A stretch of 64,000 nucleotides of DNA from Paraburkholderia aspalathi (GTDB lineage Bacteria > Pseudomonadota > Gammaproteobacteria > Burkholderiales > Burkholderiaceae): positions 310,001 through 374,000 of the forward strand of contig NZ_FPBH01000004.1 in assembly GCF_900116445.1 (NCBI RefSeq), read 5' to 3'. The notes under the pieces were generated by a model. That model was not told the DNA's origin. It did no database searches and worked only from the letters and a program-made list of their open reading frames with translations. The position numbers and the translations under genes were made by a program. Below are positions 9,634-18,948 of the stretch, in pieces (position 1 is the first letter of the stretch; every line of letters starts with the position of its first letter).

Positions 9634-10152
9634 GTGAAGCGGGTCCCGATGATCCCCTTGTTTGCATTCCTCGTTGCAGCGACGAGCCGCGGCGACTGCC
9701 TCGACGATGCCGCGCGGTTCCATCACGTCAACGTCCAGCTGGTACGCGCGGTCGCCACCGTCGAATCGGGACAGCGCGCGAGTGTCGTCCATCTGAATGA
9801 TGACGGCACCACCGACATTGGGCTGATGCAGATCAACAGCCGGTGGCTCGTGACGCTCTCGCGCTTCGGCGTCTCGCGCGCAGGCCTTCATGACGGCTGC
9901 ACCAATGCCTATGTCGGCGCATGGATCCTGTCGCAGAACATCCGTCGGCTCGGACTCACGTGGGATGCCATCGGTGCGTACAACGCTGGCACACGCGAGA
10001 AGCGCATTGCCTATGCGCGACGCGTCTACCGCGAACTGCGCCTGGCTCCGGCACCAGTGGCTCAGCCTCAGCAAGCCGTGCCGGCCAGGCATTCCAGCTC
10101 GAACTTCATTGCCCGGCTTTTTGAACCCATCGCATGGGGGAACGGGCAATGA
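9634..10152 (+). CDS. virB1: VirB1-like lytic transglycosylase
   Basis: This periplasmic muramidase opens the peptidoglycan for the secretion channel. A short export signal (MKRVPMIPLFAFLVAA) is followed by a lysozyme-like SLT domain, with the catalytic Glu in VATVESGQ, then DIGLMQINSRW and GAYNAGT. The start is GTG 9634, placed by GAGG five bases upstream; ATG 9649 is an alternative. Its stop overlaps the virB11 start as ATGA, so the two are translationally coupled. It is the first gene of the type IV secretion operon. Confidence 0.85.
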   Translation: MKRVPMIPLFAFLVAATSRGDCLDDAARFHHVNVQLVRAVATVESGQRASVVHLNDDGTTDIGLMQINSRWLVTLSRFGVSRAGLHDGCTNAYVGAWILSQNIRRLGLTWDAIGAYNAGTREKRIAYARRVYRELRLAPAPVAQPQQAVPARHSSSNFIARLFEPIAWGNGQ

Positions 10153-11198
10153 GCCGGCTCACGTACGAATACGCGATCGAGGTACTGAACGACTACCTCG
10201 GCCCGCTGCAACCGATGCTCGCCGATCCCGACGTGCAGGAAATCATGATCAACCGCGCGGACACCATTTTCGTCGAGCGCAACGGCATCATCTCGTTTGT
10301 GGCCGGGTGCGACCTGAATCCTGACGCGCTCGATCGCGCGATCACGATTCTCGCCAACGTCAATGCGAAGGCGCAGACCCCACTGCTCGATGCGCGGCTG
10401 CCCGGCCTTCGTCTTGCCGCAGCCCGCCAGCCGGTCGCCATTCACGGCGATATGCTGTCGATCCGAAAGCACGCGCGCCGCCACATCGGTCTGGCCGACT
10501 ACGAGCGCAGTGGCGCGTTTGACGTACTGCCTGCCGCGCAGCGCTCTTTCTCCCGGCGCCGCAATGCCGTGCTGCTCGACCGGCTGTCAGGCGGTGGTGC
10601 GGCGTTGTGCGAGTTCTTCCAGTGGGTCATGCGTGAGCGGATCAATGTCGCATTTTCGGGCGGCACTTCGTCCGGCAAGACCACGTTGCTCAACGCGATG
10701 ATCGATGCGATACCGGCAAGCGACCGGATCGTCACCATCGAGGATACAGCGGAGCTGCAGGTCCACGCGCCGAACTACGTGGGCCTGGAAACCAACCTCG
10801 GCATCACCATCCGCGATCTCGTGCGCTTCTCGCTGCGCATCCGCCCCGACCGGATCATCGTCGGCGAAGTGCGCGGCGCTGAAGCCTTCGACCTGATGGA
10901 AGCACTCAATACGGGACACCCCGGCTCCATCGTTTCGTTTCACGCTGACTCGGCTGACACGGCACCCGCGCGACTCGAATCGCTCATCCGCATGAGTGAC
11001 GAGGGGCCGCTCATGACCATCACCGACCTGCGCCAGAAGATTGCCTCGACGTTCCGGTTCTTCGTGCATGCCGAGCGGCAGGGCGCGATACGCGGCCCCG
11101 TCGAAATCCGTGAAGTGCTCGGCGTCGAGCACGACCGTTACCACACGCGCTGTCTCTTTTCCCGCTACGCCGATGTCGAGGAGGCAGCCCATGCCTGA
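10149..11198 (+). CDS. virB11: VirB11/TrbB secretion ATPase
   Basis: This hexameric cytoplasmic traffic ATPase powers pilus assembly and substrate transfer. It is 349 residues. The N-terminal domain contains VQEIMINRADTIFVE. The Walker A is GGTSSGKT at 171-178, then the Asp box (IEDTAELQ), Walker B (RIIVGEVRGAEAFDL) and His box (NTGHPGSIVSFHADS). It overlaps virB1 upstream and the pilin gene downstream. It sits near the head of the operon, as in Trb systems, rather than at the end as in Agrobacterium virB. Confidence 0.92.
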   Translation: MSRLTYEYAIEVLNDYLGPLQPMLADPDVQEIMINRADTIFVERNGIISFVAGCDLNPDALDRAITILANVNAKAQTPLLDARLPGLRLAAARQPVAIHGDMLSIRKHARRHIGLADYERSGAFDVLPAAQRSFSRRRNAVLLDRLSGGGAALCEFFQWVMRERINVAFSGGTSSGKTTLLNAMIDAIPASDRIVTIEDTAELQVHAPNYVGLETNLGITIRDLVRFSLRIRPDRIIVGEVRGAEAFDLMEALNTGHPGSIVSFHADSADTAPARLESLIRMSDEGPLMTITDLRQKIASTFRFFVHAERQGAIRGPVEIREVLGVEHDRYHTRCLFSRYADVEEAAHA

Positions 11199-11613
11199 AA
11201 CAACCCATACCTCCCGGGGCGTGATTGCCATGCGCCGCGCGGTCTCCACTGCCGTCGGCTGGTGTCGCGCAGTTCGCACAGCGTGGCGAAGTCTTGTGCT
11301 GCTCCATGAACGTCCCATCCGCGGAGTCCTCACTGCGTTGTGGCTTGGCTCGATCCCGGTTATCGCTCATGCGGGCATCTGGAACGGTGGCCTGTGCACC
11401 GTCTATCAGGACGTGCTCGACAACGAGCTGCTGGAAGTCGTGTCCCTCTCCGCACTGGTCGGCTCGATCGTGCTGTGGCTGCTCGACGATGGTCGCAGCA
11501 ACATCAAGACGCACGTACTGCGCGGGGTGCTCGGCACGCTTGCGATTCTCAACATGCCGCTGCTGTGGGCACAGGTCTTCAACCATGGCGCGGCCTGCAC
11601 CGGCACGCTCTGA
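11191..11613 (+). CDS. virB2: VirB2/TrbC-like pilin
   Basis: This is the probable major pilus subunit. The 140-residue precursor has a long N-terminal leader ending in SIPVIAHA, a good signal-peptidase site. That leaves a mature protein of about 77 residues with two hydrophobic helices separated by a short charged loop (DDGRSN), the usual pilin design. It has a pair of cysteines, near the mature N-terminus and the C-terminus. It starts inside the end of virB11 and is followed by virB3, the expected order. The assignment rests on topology and position more than on sequence identity. Confidence 0.7.
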   Translation: MPETTHTSRGVIAMRRAVSTAVGWCRAVRTAWRSLVLLHERPIRGVLTALWLGSIPVIAHAGIWNGGLCTVYQDVLDNELLEVVSLSALVGSIVLWLLDDGRSNIKTHVLRGVLGTLAILNMPLLWAQVFNHGAACTGTL

Positions 11614-11637
11614 CGGACACCTCTGAGGACACACGCA

Positions 11638-11991
11638 ATGGACGCACAGCACGCCGATCAACGCGCGGACAGCGAACCGGACAATCCGCTCGCGGCACGC
11701 ATCCGCAAGACGATGCTCGAACAGTTCCTGCTGCTCGGCATCGACCGTCGCTGGTGCATCGCACAGGGTGCCATCGTGATCACGTTTGCCGCCGGTATGC
11801 GCAACGCGTGGGTGCTGCTCGCGGTGCTGGTGACGCACCCGGTGCTGTGGCTTGCCGTGCGGCGCGATCCGGACCAGATCCGCTGCTACACCAGATACAG
11901 CCGCCAGGGCGATTACTACGAACCGCGCCATCTCCTGCGCCAGAAGGTCAACGCGCGCCCGAAAGGCTTTGCGCGAGGGTTGCCATGCTGA
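11638..11991 (+). CDS. virB3: VirB3/TrbD-like membrane protein
   Basis: This is a small inner-membrane subunit that works with the VirB4 ATPase. It has 117 residues with a pair of hydrophobic segments (about residues 42-75) and the polar C-terminal part RYSRQGDYYEPRH seen in TrbD/VirB3 proteins. Its stop overlaps the start of virB4. Confidence 0.8.
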   Translation: MDAQHADQRADSEPDNPLAARIRKTMLEQFLLLGIDRRWCIAQGAIVITFAAGMRNAWVLLAVLVTHPVLWLAVRRDPDQIRCYTRYSRQGDYYEPRHLLRQKVNARPKGFARGLPC

Positions 11992-14678
11992 AGTCCGCCT
12001 TTGCACGCTCCCCGTTCGACAGCGAATCGCTGGCCCGCGTTGCACGACGCACTGATGGCGATCGGCGCTCCACCGCCGAACTGGTGCCGTGGCTCTTCCG
12101 CTTTAGCGACGCGCTCGTCGTCAACAAGGACTCGGCGTTGATGGCGACGTACGCGTTTTCAGGACCCGACGCCGATGCGCTGTCGACGGGCCACATCCTC
12201 GAGCTGATGGACAACCTTGTCACGTCCCTGCGCGACACGGCGCGCCGTCCGGTCACGATGTGGTGGACCGTCCACCGCCGGCGCAGCGCGCAGTATCTCA
12301 GCGCACCGATGCCGGATCCGGTTTCACAGCAGGTGGACGACGCCCGACGGGCAACGTTCGAGCAGGCTGCGAACTATACAAACCGTCACTACGTGACCTT
12401 CACGCTGGCGCCCGAGGTCGGCATCGATCGCTTCGCGGGCAAGGTCACGCACGGGATGACGCGCGACGGGCTTCCCGTCGCCCGGTCGCTGATGCAGGCC
12501 GTGCGCGGCACGTTCTCGGACCAGTACCTGTTCGCGTACACCGCCTCGGAACTTGCGACCGTCGTCGAAACGTTCGAGCACATCCTGTTTGGCTTCGTGG
12601 CCGGCAACCCGCGCCTCGCCTGCCGACGGCTGTCCGGCGACCGGTTGGGTGCCTTCATGCACGCCTGCGGCTCGCCCGCCAGCGATCATCTGCAGGCCGT
12701 GCCGGTCCCCGACATTCCTGCGCTCGACGTCGCCATGTGCGATAGCGAAGTGCGGCCCGGCCACGACTACCTCCATTTCTACGCTGGCGGCCGCCAGCGC
12801 TTCGGGATCGCAGCAGGCATTCCAGGCCGCCGTGACTTCTGGCCGGACAGCGTTCTGCCGACCAGTCTCGACGGCCTGCTCAAGGTACCGGGCGAGGTAA
12901 CCATCAGTCACTGTTTCCGGGTCACATCCCCTTCTGCCGCGATGCGCTTCATCGACGGCGTGCGCCGCTATCACGAAGGACGCCGGCTCGATACGCGATC
13001 GCTCCTTGCCGCCGCCCTGCGCGGCGGCGACATGTCTGGTGCGCGGCAGAACCAGGCACGTTCGGACGCAGCCGACGAAGCCAACCGCCGCGCTGGCAAA
13101 GTCGAGATGGCTGAAGAGCTGTACGGGTACTACAACCTGTCCGTGCTGTCGTACTCGCCAGTATTCGAGACAGGGCCGTTCGATGATGGCCACACCGCTG
13201 ACGCGGCATGGACCCAGGCCGCGGCCACCCACAAGGCGGTTGAGGAAGCGCTGCGCGCAGCGCATTTCACGCCGTTGCGCGAGACCCTTCACGCCCTTTC
13301 TGCATTCGCAACCACGATTCCCGGCATGTGGCGCGAATGTGCCCGATGGTCGTTCATCGACACGGAAGCCCTGGCCCGCCTGCTGCCCCTGCGCGGTGTC
13401 TCGGACGGCCATCGCATCAACGCGCATCTGACAAAGGAAACCGGCGTGCTTTGTCCCGCGCTGGCTGCGTTCCCAACGGAGTTCGGCACACCCTACTGGT
13501 TTACCGGCTTCCTGGGTGATGTCGGGCACATGCTGGTATGTGGGCGCACCGGCTTCGGCAAGACGATCTTCATGCTGCTGTGCGCGACGCTCTTTCGCAA
13601 GTATCCGAACGCCCGGCTCTATGGCTTCGACAAGGATCTGTCGATGCGCATCCCGACCATCCTGCAGGGTGGTCGCTACATGCAGTTCGACAGCGAGCCG
13701 GGAGACGTCCACAGCGACGAGCGTGCGCAGATGAATCCGCTGGTGCTCCTGGCCGACCCGCGACATCTCGAATTCCTCGTCGAATGGGTCGTACTGCTCG
13801 TGCAGCAACGCGGCACGTATCGCGTGAGCGCCGGCGACCGGCGCGAGCTGGAAACGGCATTCGCCGCGGTTCGCAGCCGGGGCAGCCGCACCGACCGGCG
13901 GCTCTGGCGACTGCGCACGGTCCACGCGTCATTGCCAGCCGGGCCGCTCGCGGACGAACTGGCGCTGTGGGTCGGCGGGGCCGTGCACGCCCACTACTTC
14001 GACAACGTCGACGACAGCTTCGATGACGCGCACTGGGTCTCGATGGCAACCGACCGGATTCTCGCGAGCCCGGTGATCGCACGGCCATTCCTGTCGTACG
14101 TCACCTACCGCATCCAGGATTCGCTCGAGCAGCGACGCGCGAACGGCGTGATCGGCCCGACGCTCGTGATGCTGCCCGAGATCTGGAATCTGCTTGACGA
14201 TGAATCGTTCGCGAGGCAGATCGGCAACTGGATCGTCACGATGCGCAAGAAGCTCGGCTGCGTATGGATGGATGCCCAATCGCCCGAGCAGGTGTCGTCC
14301 TCGTCCGTCTGGCCGCAGATCCGCGACAACGTACTCGTGCGCGTGTTTGTGCCCGTCGAGAACTTTACCCCTTCCGCGAAGACCGCCTACCAGCGCGATT
14401 TCGGCCTGTCCGACGGTCAGATCCGCACGATCCAGAAGCTCGTCGCAAAGCGCGACTACTTCATCGCCGAACAGGGTGGCGCGTCGCGCCGCATTTCGGT
14501 GCCGCTTGATCCCCGCTCAATAGCAATCCTGCGCTCGGAAATGAGCGCCCAGATCGTCTTCGACCGGCATCTGCATTCGGGTTATCCGGACTGGAAGGAA
14601 CGGTACACCGACGAAGCCGCAGCGCAGGCGCGCGGCGATGCAATGCCCGCGCCCGCGCCGGAGGCCGGCCATGCGTAA
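11985..14678 (+). CDS. virB4: VirB4/TrbE conjugal transfer ATPase
   Basis: This is the large energising ATPase of the secretion channel, 897 residues. The N-terminal CagE/TrbE domain is followed by a RecA-like domain with Walker A CGRTGFGKT near residues 519-527. The Walker B region is in TLVMLPEIWNLLDD and a final motif is MDAQSPEQVSSS. The start at 11985 overlaps virB3 by 7 bases; the frame is open further upstream only inside virB2 and virB3. Its end overlaps virB5. Confidence 0.93.
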   Translation: MLKSAFARSPFDSESLARVARRTDGDRRSTAELVPWLFRFSDALVVNKDSALMATYAFSGPDADALSTGHILELMDNLVTSLRDTARRPVTMWWTVHRRRSAQYLSAPMPDPVSQQVDDARRATFEQAANYTNRHYVTFTLAPEVGIDRFAGKVTHGMTRDGLPVARSLMQAVRGTFSDQYLFAYTASELATVVETFEHILFGFVAGNPRLACRRLSGDRLGAFMHACGSPASDHLQAVPVPDIPALDVAMCDSEVRPGHDYLHFYAGGRQRFGIAAGIPGRRDFWPDSVLPTSLDGLLKVPGEVTISHCFRVTSPSAAMRFIDGVRRYHEGRRLDTRSLLAAALRGGDMSGARQNQARSDAADEANRRAGKVEMAEELYGYYNLSVLSYSPVFETGPFDDGHTADAAWTQAAATHKAVEEALRAAHFTPLRETLHALSAFATTIPGMWRECARWSFIDTEALARLLPLRGVSDGHRINAHLTKETGVLCPALAAFPTEFGTPYWFTGFLGDVGHMLVCGRTGFGKTIFMLLCATLFRKYPNARLYGFDKDLSMRIPTILQGGRYMQFDSEPGDVHSDERAQMNPLVLLADPRHLEFLVEWVVLLVQQRGTYRVSAGDRRELETAFAAVRSRGSRTDRRLWRLRTVHASLPAGPLADELALWVGGAVHAHYFDNVDDSFDDAHWVSMATDRILASPVIARPFLSYVTYRIQDSLEQRRANGVIGPTLVMLPEIWNLLDDESFARQIGNWIVTMRKKLGCVWMDAQSPEQVSSSSVWPQIRDNVLVRVFVPVENFTPSAKTAYQRDFGLSDGQIRTIQKLVAKRDYFIAEQGGASRRISVPLDPRSIAILRSEMSAQIVFDRHLHSGYPDWKERYTDEAAAQARGDAMPAPAPEAGHA

Positions 14679-15474
14679 CGCCCTGCCCGGCCGCATCGGC
14701 GCACCGTTGGTCATTGGTCTACTTGTGCACGTCGGTGCTGCCCGGGCCGGTGGCGGCATGACCGGCGGCGCCACGGAGATCACGCAACTCCTGAATCACG
14801 CGGAACTGGCTTCGTCCGTTTCGCAGCAGGCGCAGATGGTCGAACAGAATGTCCAGGCGCAGATCACGCGCCTGCAGCAGTATGTGACGATGGTCCAGAA
14901 CCTGAAGCAGGTGCCGGCTTCTCTCATCGACCAGACGATCGCCCCCTACCGCACACAGATGGCAAATTTCCAGTCGCTGTCGACAGCGATCACGCAGCTG
15001 CAGCAGGCGGCGAACGCCACGAGTGGCCTGTTCGGTCGCAGCCTGTCGGAGATGAACTCGACCGGCATGTCACCGGCGCAGTGGCTGTCGGCCTACACGT
15101 CGCTTGCCTCGATGCGTGGCGGGATCTACCAGCAGCAGCTCACGCAGGACATGCAGAACCTGAACACGCTCGCCGCTCGCGCGGAGAACCTGCAGCAGAT
15201 CCAGTCCCAGATTCCAAATGTCACCGGCGCCGTACAAGGGCTGCAGATGCTGAACCAGCAGTCGAACGTGCTTGCCGGCGAAATGGTGGACCTGCACGCG
15301 CTCATGCAGCGCCAGGTCGCGCAGCAGATGCAGGACCGCGCCGGCGAGGCACAGGCCCAGGGCAATGCCGCGCAACTCGCCGCTGCGCGGGCCGCAGCGA
15401 TGGGCCGGGTCAACCAGCAGGAACAGCAGACGACGCAGGGCGCGCCGGACTTCGATCTGCTGCAGAACCCGTGA
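14671..15474 (+). CDS. virB5: VirB5/TrbJ-like minor pilin/adhesin
   Basis: This is a periplasmic or pilus-tip protein. A signal peptide (about residues 1-27, ending VGAARAGG) precedes a Gln-rich, mostly helical region with coiled-coil character (EITQLLNHAEL, QITRLQQYVTMVQNL) typical of TrbJ/VirB5. A low-complexity Gln/Ala tail ends the 267-residue protein. It starts inside the end of virB4. Confidence 0.85.
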   Translation: MRNALPGRIGAPLVIGLLVHVGAARAGGGMTGGATEITQLLNHAELASSVSQQAQMVEQNVQAQITRLQQYVTMVQNLKQVPASLIDQTIAPYRTQMANFQSLSTAITQLQQAANATSGLFGRSLSEMNSTGMSPAQWLSAYTSLASMRGGIYQQQLTQDMQNLNTLAARAENLQQIQSQIPNVTGAVQGLQMLNQQSNVLAGEMVDLHALMQRQVAQQMQDRAGEAQAQGNAAQLAAARAAAMGRVNQQEQQTTQGAPDFDLLQNP

Positions 15475-15487
15475 CGCGGAGGCGACG

Positions 15488-15772
15488 ATGCTGCTGCGCT
15501 GGCTGATCCGCTCGCTGTGCATGACACCTGCCGAACTGCGGCTCGTCCTCGGGGGGGTACGCGCGTACCGTGACCACCGTCAGACCATCGACGAGGAACG
15601 AGACGCGCAGTGGCGCTTCGACCGGCGGATCACGCGCAATACCCGCCTGTCCCTGCTCACAGGACTCCTGATCGTGCAGATTGACAGCCCGCAGGTCTTT
15701 GCGGCCGGCTGGTTCGCTCTGCCGCTCGCTGCACTGCTGGCTATGGTTCGCCTCGCCGGCGGTCTGCGCTAA
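15488..15772 (+). CDS. Small membrane protein of the virB operon, unknown function
   Basis: This 94-residue protein has a basic, helical N-terminal half rich in Arg and Asp/Glu and one or two hydrophobic segments at the C-terminus (about residues 53-92). I do not recognise it. It lies between virB5 and virB6, where many systems carry a small lipoprotein or entry-exclusion gene, but there is no lipobox here. An entry-exclusion role is possible from position only. Confidence 0.7.
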   Translation: MLLRWLIRSLCMTPAELRLVLGGVRAYRDHRQTIDEERDAQWRFDRRITRNTRLSLLTGLLIVQIDSPQVFAAGWFALPLAALLAMVRLAGGLR

Positions 15773-15792
15773 ACGGATGTGGAATCTGAGTC

Positions 15793-16821
15793 ATGAACGA
15801 CGTCATCTCGGTCCTCAACACACTATTCGCGACGATGCAGGCGAAAGGAGGCAGCCTGCAGACGCTATTCCTGTCCGACGGTCTGGACCTGCTCGCAGCG
15901 CTCGGCCTGATCATCGCGACCTGGCACGTGTTCCTGTGGCTGCTCGAGGGCGACTTCCCCGGCTTCTTCGCGAACCTGTTTCGCCACCTGATCAGGTGCG
16001 CGGTCATCCTGGTGCTGCTCACCGCGTGGAGCACCACGGTTCATAGCTATTTCGTCGACAACATGCAGACGATGGCCTCACGCGTGTCCGGCGGCGACGG
16101 CAATCCTGGCGATCTGCTGCGTGCGCTCGTCAATGCCGCCTCGACCATCATGCAGGGCGTGCGCACCGAAGCCGCCCAGGTGTGCGAGGAGGTGCCCGAT
16201 GCCACGCCCGAAGGCGTCGTGATTCCGAACACCGAACATCAGGAATGCGGTGCGACGAGTGACGCAGGGGCGAACTCGGCGGGCGTGAGTTCGATCTGGA
16301 CGCTCGTCAGGAACCTGCCGCTGATCCTGCTCGCGTTCCTCGCGAAAGCGCTGGCGATCATCGCGATCACGCTCATGACGTTGATCTTCGTCGTGGTTGT
16401 GCAGTTCGGCTCGTTCCTGCTCGACATTGCCTTCTGTCTCGGACCGGTCCTGATCCCATGGTATGTGCTGCCTGTCGCTGAATTCCTCTTCGATGGCTGG
16501 CTCAGGTTCACGATCTCCGCAGGCCTCTTCAAGGTGGTGGCCTGGCTGATGATGGCGATCGTCGACAGCGGCGTGCTGCCCGGCATCCAGAGCCTCGTGC
16601 AGCAGACCGCGACGCAGAGCGGCACAAACAGTGACGCGTACTACGCGACGAACTACCTTGCGATGCTCGCGCTTGCGCTCGTCTGCGGCGTAGGGGCTTT
16701 CATGATGTGGCAGGTGCCGGAAATCGCCAGAGCACTAGTTACCGGTGGCGGAGGCGGCGGAGTTAAAGGCTTTGGAAAGGGCGCTATCGGTCGTCAGATA
16801 ACGCCAGGGATTTTCAAGTGA
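15793..16821 (+). CDS. virB6: VirB6/TrbL polytopic membrane protein
   Basis: This is a core inner-membrane channel component. The 342-residue protein has five or more hydrophobic segments (for example around residues 32-55, 68-80, 174-225, 238-260 and 285-305) around a polar periplasmic loop with two Cys residues (CEEVP, ECGAT). The C-terminus is Gly-rich and cytoplasmic. It matches VirB6/TrbL in size, topology and operon position. Confidence 0.85.
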   Translation: MNDVISVLNTLFATMQAKGGSLQTLFLSDGLDLLAALGLIIATWHVFLWLLEGDFPGFFANLFRHLIRCAVILVLLTAWSTTVHSYFVDNMQTMASRVSGGDGNPGDLLRALVNAASTIMQGVRTEAAQVCEEVPDATPEGVVIPNTEHQECGATSDAGANSAGVSSIWTLVRNLPLILLAFLAKALAIIAITLMTLIFVVVVQFGSFLLDIAFCLGPVLIPWYVLPVAEFLFDGWLRFTISAGLFKVVAWLMMAIVDSGVLPGIQSLVQQTATQSGTNSDAYYATNYLAMLALALVCGVGAFMMWQVPEIARALVTGGGGGGVKGFGKGAIGRQITPGIFK

Positions 16822-16823
16822 GG

Positions 16824-17087
16824 TCAGTGATGGTGATCCTGTTGATGCGATGCGTAGTACGACGCCCATTCTTGCTCCTGCAGATACCGGGCCTCTTCGT
16901 CGACGCGTTGCGCCTCTGCACGCTCGCTTGGCGTCGTTCTGATCCACGACCAGATGATGAACACCATTGCGCCTGCGAGCACCATCGCGACGCCGAAATG
17001 CTGCGCGCCGACCTGATACAGGACGAACGCGGCAAACAGGAAAACTGGCAGCACGAAATACAGCAGGATGATCCTCAGTCTGGCCAT
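16824..17087 (-). CDS. Small two-helix membrane protein, antisense inside the virB operon
   Basis: The product has 87 residues with two membrane helices (about 6-25 and 30-48) and a charged tail ending in a His cluster. A GAGGG-like ribosome site precedes ATG 17087. It is the only gene on the minus strand between virB1 and the lipoprotein gene. The plus-strand frame over the same bases looks less like a protein. It could be a regulator, an exclusion protein or a captured gene; I do not recognise the family. Confidence 0.55.
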   Translation of the reverse strand: MARLRIILLYFVLPVFLFAAFVLYQVGAQHFGVAMVLAGAMVFIIWSWIRTTPSERAEAQRVDEEARYLQEQEWASYYASHQQDHHH

Positions 17088-17162
17088 GGCTGCACCCTCG
17101 CAGCAAGTGAACTGGGTTTCAGTCTAGCACCGCACGCGCGGGCCTGCGCGCAGGCATGAGCA

Positions 17163-17918
17163 ATGGATGAACAGATGCCACCGTCGCGTCCGTCCCACTC
17201 AGACCCGGCCGCCCCTGCCGGCACTGATCTCTTCGCGCCGCCCAACACCGGAGAAGCCGTGGCCGCATGGTTCGCTGCGTTTCAGCGGCCTGTGTGGGAA
17301 AAGCGCCTCGCCATCAAGGTCGCCGCCGCCTTCGCGCTGATCGCAGCCGGCGAATGCGCAGCACTGATCGTCCAGAGCGCGCATAGTGGTCTGCGTCCGT
17401 ATTTTGTCGAGCATGACGAAAAGAGCGGCGCGGTGTGGGTCTCGGACCGTTACGCCGAAACGTATTCAGTGACCGCGGCCAACAGGCGCTATTTCCTGGT
17501 GAAATGGGCCTCACGCGTGTTCACGATCGAGGCCGACAGCCAGGACACGCTCACGCGTCAGATCCCCGCTGCGTTCGGCTGGACATCGGGCGCGGCGACG
17601 CGGGAGCTCGAAACCTGGATCACGGTGACCGATCCCGTCGCGCAGCGTGTCGTGCAGACGCCGGGGCTCACCCGTGAATTCGTCGAGAACTCCACCTCGT
17701 TCTCGCCCGATGGCCAGGTCGCGTACCTGATCTTCACACTGGTCGAGAGCGTGAACGGCAAACCATCGCGACCGAAACAGATGCTGCTCACGATCAGCTT
17801 CCTGCTCGCACCCGAGACCCTGAAGCCCGGCGAAGAGAAGGACAACCCGATCGGCCTGCGTATCACCCATTTCAGTCTCACGCCCTATCTCGGCGTCAAT
17901 CCTGGAGCAGCGCAATGA
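17163..17918 (+). CDS. virB8: VirB8/TrbF-like assembly protein
   Basis: This bitopic inner-membrane protein nucleates channel assembly. A Pro-rich cytoplasmic N-terminus is followed by one membrane helix (about residues 43-63) and a periplasmic NTF2-like domain (YSVTAANRRYFLVKWASRV; then EFVENSTSFS). It has 251 residues, close to the TrbF norm. Its stop overlaps virB9 as ATGA. Confidence 0.88.
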   Translation: MDEQMPPSRPSHSDPAAPAGTDLFAPPNTGEAVAAWFAAFQRPVWEKRLAIKVAAAFALIAAGECAALIVQSAHSGLRPYFVEHDEKSGAVWVSDRYAETYSVTAANRRYFLVKWASRVFTIEADSQDTLTRQIPAAFGWTSGAATRELETWITVTDPVAQRVVQTPGLTREFVENSTSFSPDGQVAYLIFTLVESVNGKPSRPKQMLLTISFLLAPETLKPGEEKDNPIGLRITHFSLTPYLGVNPGAAQ

Positions 17919-18946
17919 ACGTCATTGCATCCGTCACATGCGTCGCGATGCTGCTCGGTGCCAGCATGGCGACGGCCAACGGGCAATCCGCGTCGTCAGC
18001 CCCGCCTGCTGCCTCGCCGCTGCCGCCGGGCATACCCTCCATGGCACAGAAGCGGCCGGACGCGGCCCCTCCACATCCTGCTCCCTCGTCCTCCCGACAC
18101 CGCCGGCACGCGGCGGCGCATGCGGCGATCAATGGTCCCTACCCCGCGCCTGATGACGCGTCGCTCGTCGTATACGACTACGACCCGGACTACTCGTACC
18201 CCGTGCCCGTGCGGACCAGCCAGGAAACGCATCTGGTGTTCGGACCAGACGAGGAAGTGGTGGGCGTCTATCTGTCGGATACCGGCAAGCGCTGGCTTGA
18301 GCACACCGCTCTGACGAAGCGGGATGTATTTATCGAGGCGCGCCTGCCCGGACTCGATAATGCCGCCACCATCATCACGTCCCGCCGGCGCTACGAACTC
18401 GACTTGCGATCGTCCGATGACGGCAAGGTCTACCACCGGGTCTCGTGGCATTACCTCGATGCCAATGCACAGAAAACAGGAGGACAGGCCTCGCCGTTTG
18501 GCATCGAATACCCGGGTAACGTGCCCACGAGCAACGCTGCCGCGCGGCCGGACCGCGCGACGCCCGAAGGGCAGCCGGCATCGGACACGGCGGGGCCGGA
18601 CGGCCCTCACATTGCGCTCGATCACGCGAACTTCGACTACCGCGTCGAGGGCAAAGCGCCGTTCGCGCCCGTGATCGTATTCGACGACGGGCGGTTCACG
18701 TACCTCCAGCTTCCGCATCAGGCCGAACTGCCCGCCATCCTGCTGATGGACGACAAGGGGGAAGCTGAGATCGCGAGCTTCGTTCCGCTTGGCAACGACT
18801 TCTACGAGGTGCAGCAGACCGTTCCGTATGGGTTGCTGCTGAAGCGCGGCAAGGAGCGGGTCCGGATCTTCAACGGTCAGGGCAAAGGCTGCGGGCTCTT
18901 CGGCTGCGATGCAGCGCGCATGACGAATGTCTATGGGAAGCCGTGA
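17915..18946 (+). CDS. virB9: VirB9/TrbG-like outer-membrane complex protein
   Basis: This is a periplasmic component of the outer-membrane core complex. It has a Sec signal peptide (residues 1-23) and a long Pro/Ala/His-rich linker. The N-terminal CagX/VirB9 domain (VFGPDEEVVGVYLSDTGKRW) is followed by the C-terminal beta-sandwich (VIVFDDGRFTYLQLP ... NDFYEVQQ). It overlaps virB8 upstream and virB10 downstream. Confidence 0.88.
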   Translation: MNVIASVTCVAMLLGASMATANGQSASSAPPAASPLPPGIPSMAQKRPDAAPPHPAPSSSRHRRHAAAHAAINGPYPAPDDASLVVYDYDPDYSYPVPVRTSQETHLVFGPDEEVVGVYLSDTGKRWLEHTALTKRDVFIEARLPGLDNAATIITSRRRYELDLRSSDDGKVYHRVSWHYLDANAQKTGGQASPFGIEYPGNVPTSNAAARPDRATPEGQPASDTAGPDGPHIALDHANFDYRVEGKAPFAPVIVFDDGRFTYLQLPHQAELPAILLMDDKGEAEIASFVPLGNDFYEVQQTVPYGLLLKRGKERVRIFNGQGKGCGLFGCDAARMTNVYGKP

Positions 18947-18948
18947 TC

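Noticed and set aside
11340..11984. N-terminal extension of virB4 through virB2 and virB3
   Set aside because: The extension is Arg-rich and unlike VirB4; the overlap start at 11985 gives the normal protein.
12324..13925. 533-codon minus-strand frame opposite virB4
   Set aside because: Shadow of a strongly conserved ATPase gene; no recognisable domain.
16818..17159. Plus-strand frame over the antisense small membrane gene
   Set aside because: Low-quality composition; the minus-strand frame has two clean helices and a ribosome site.
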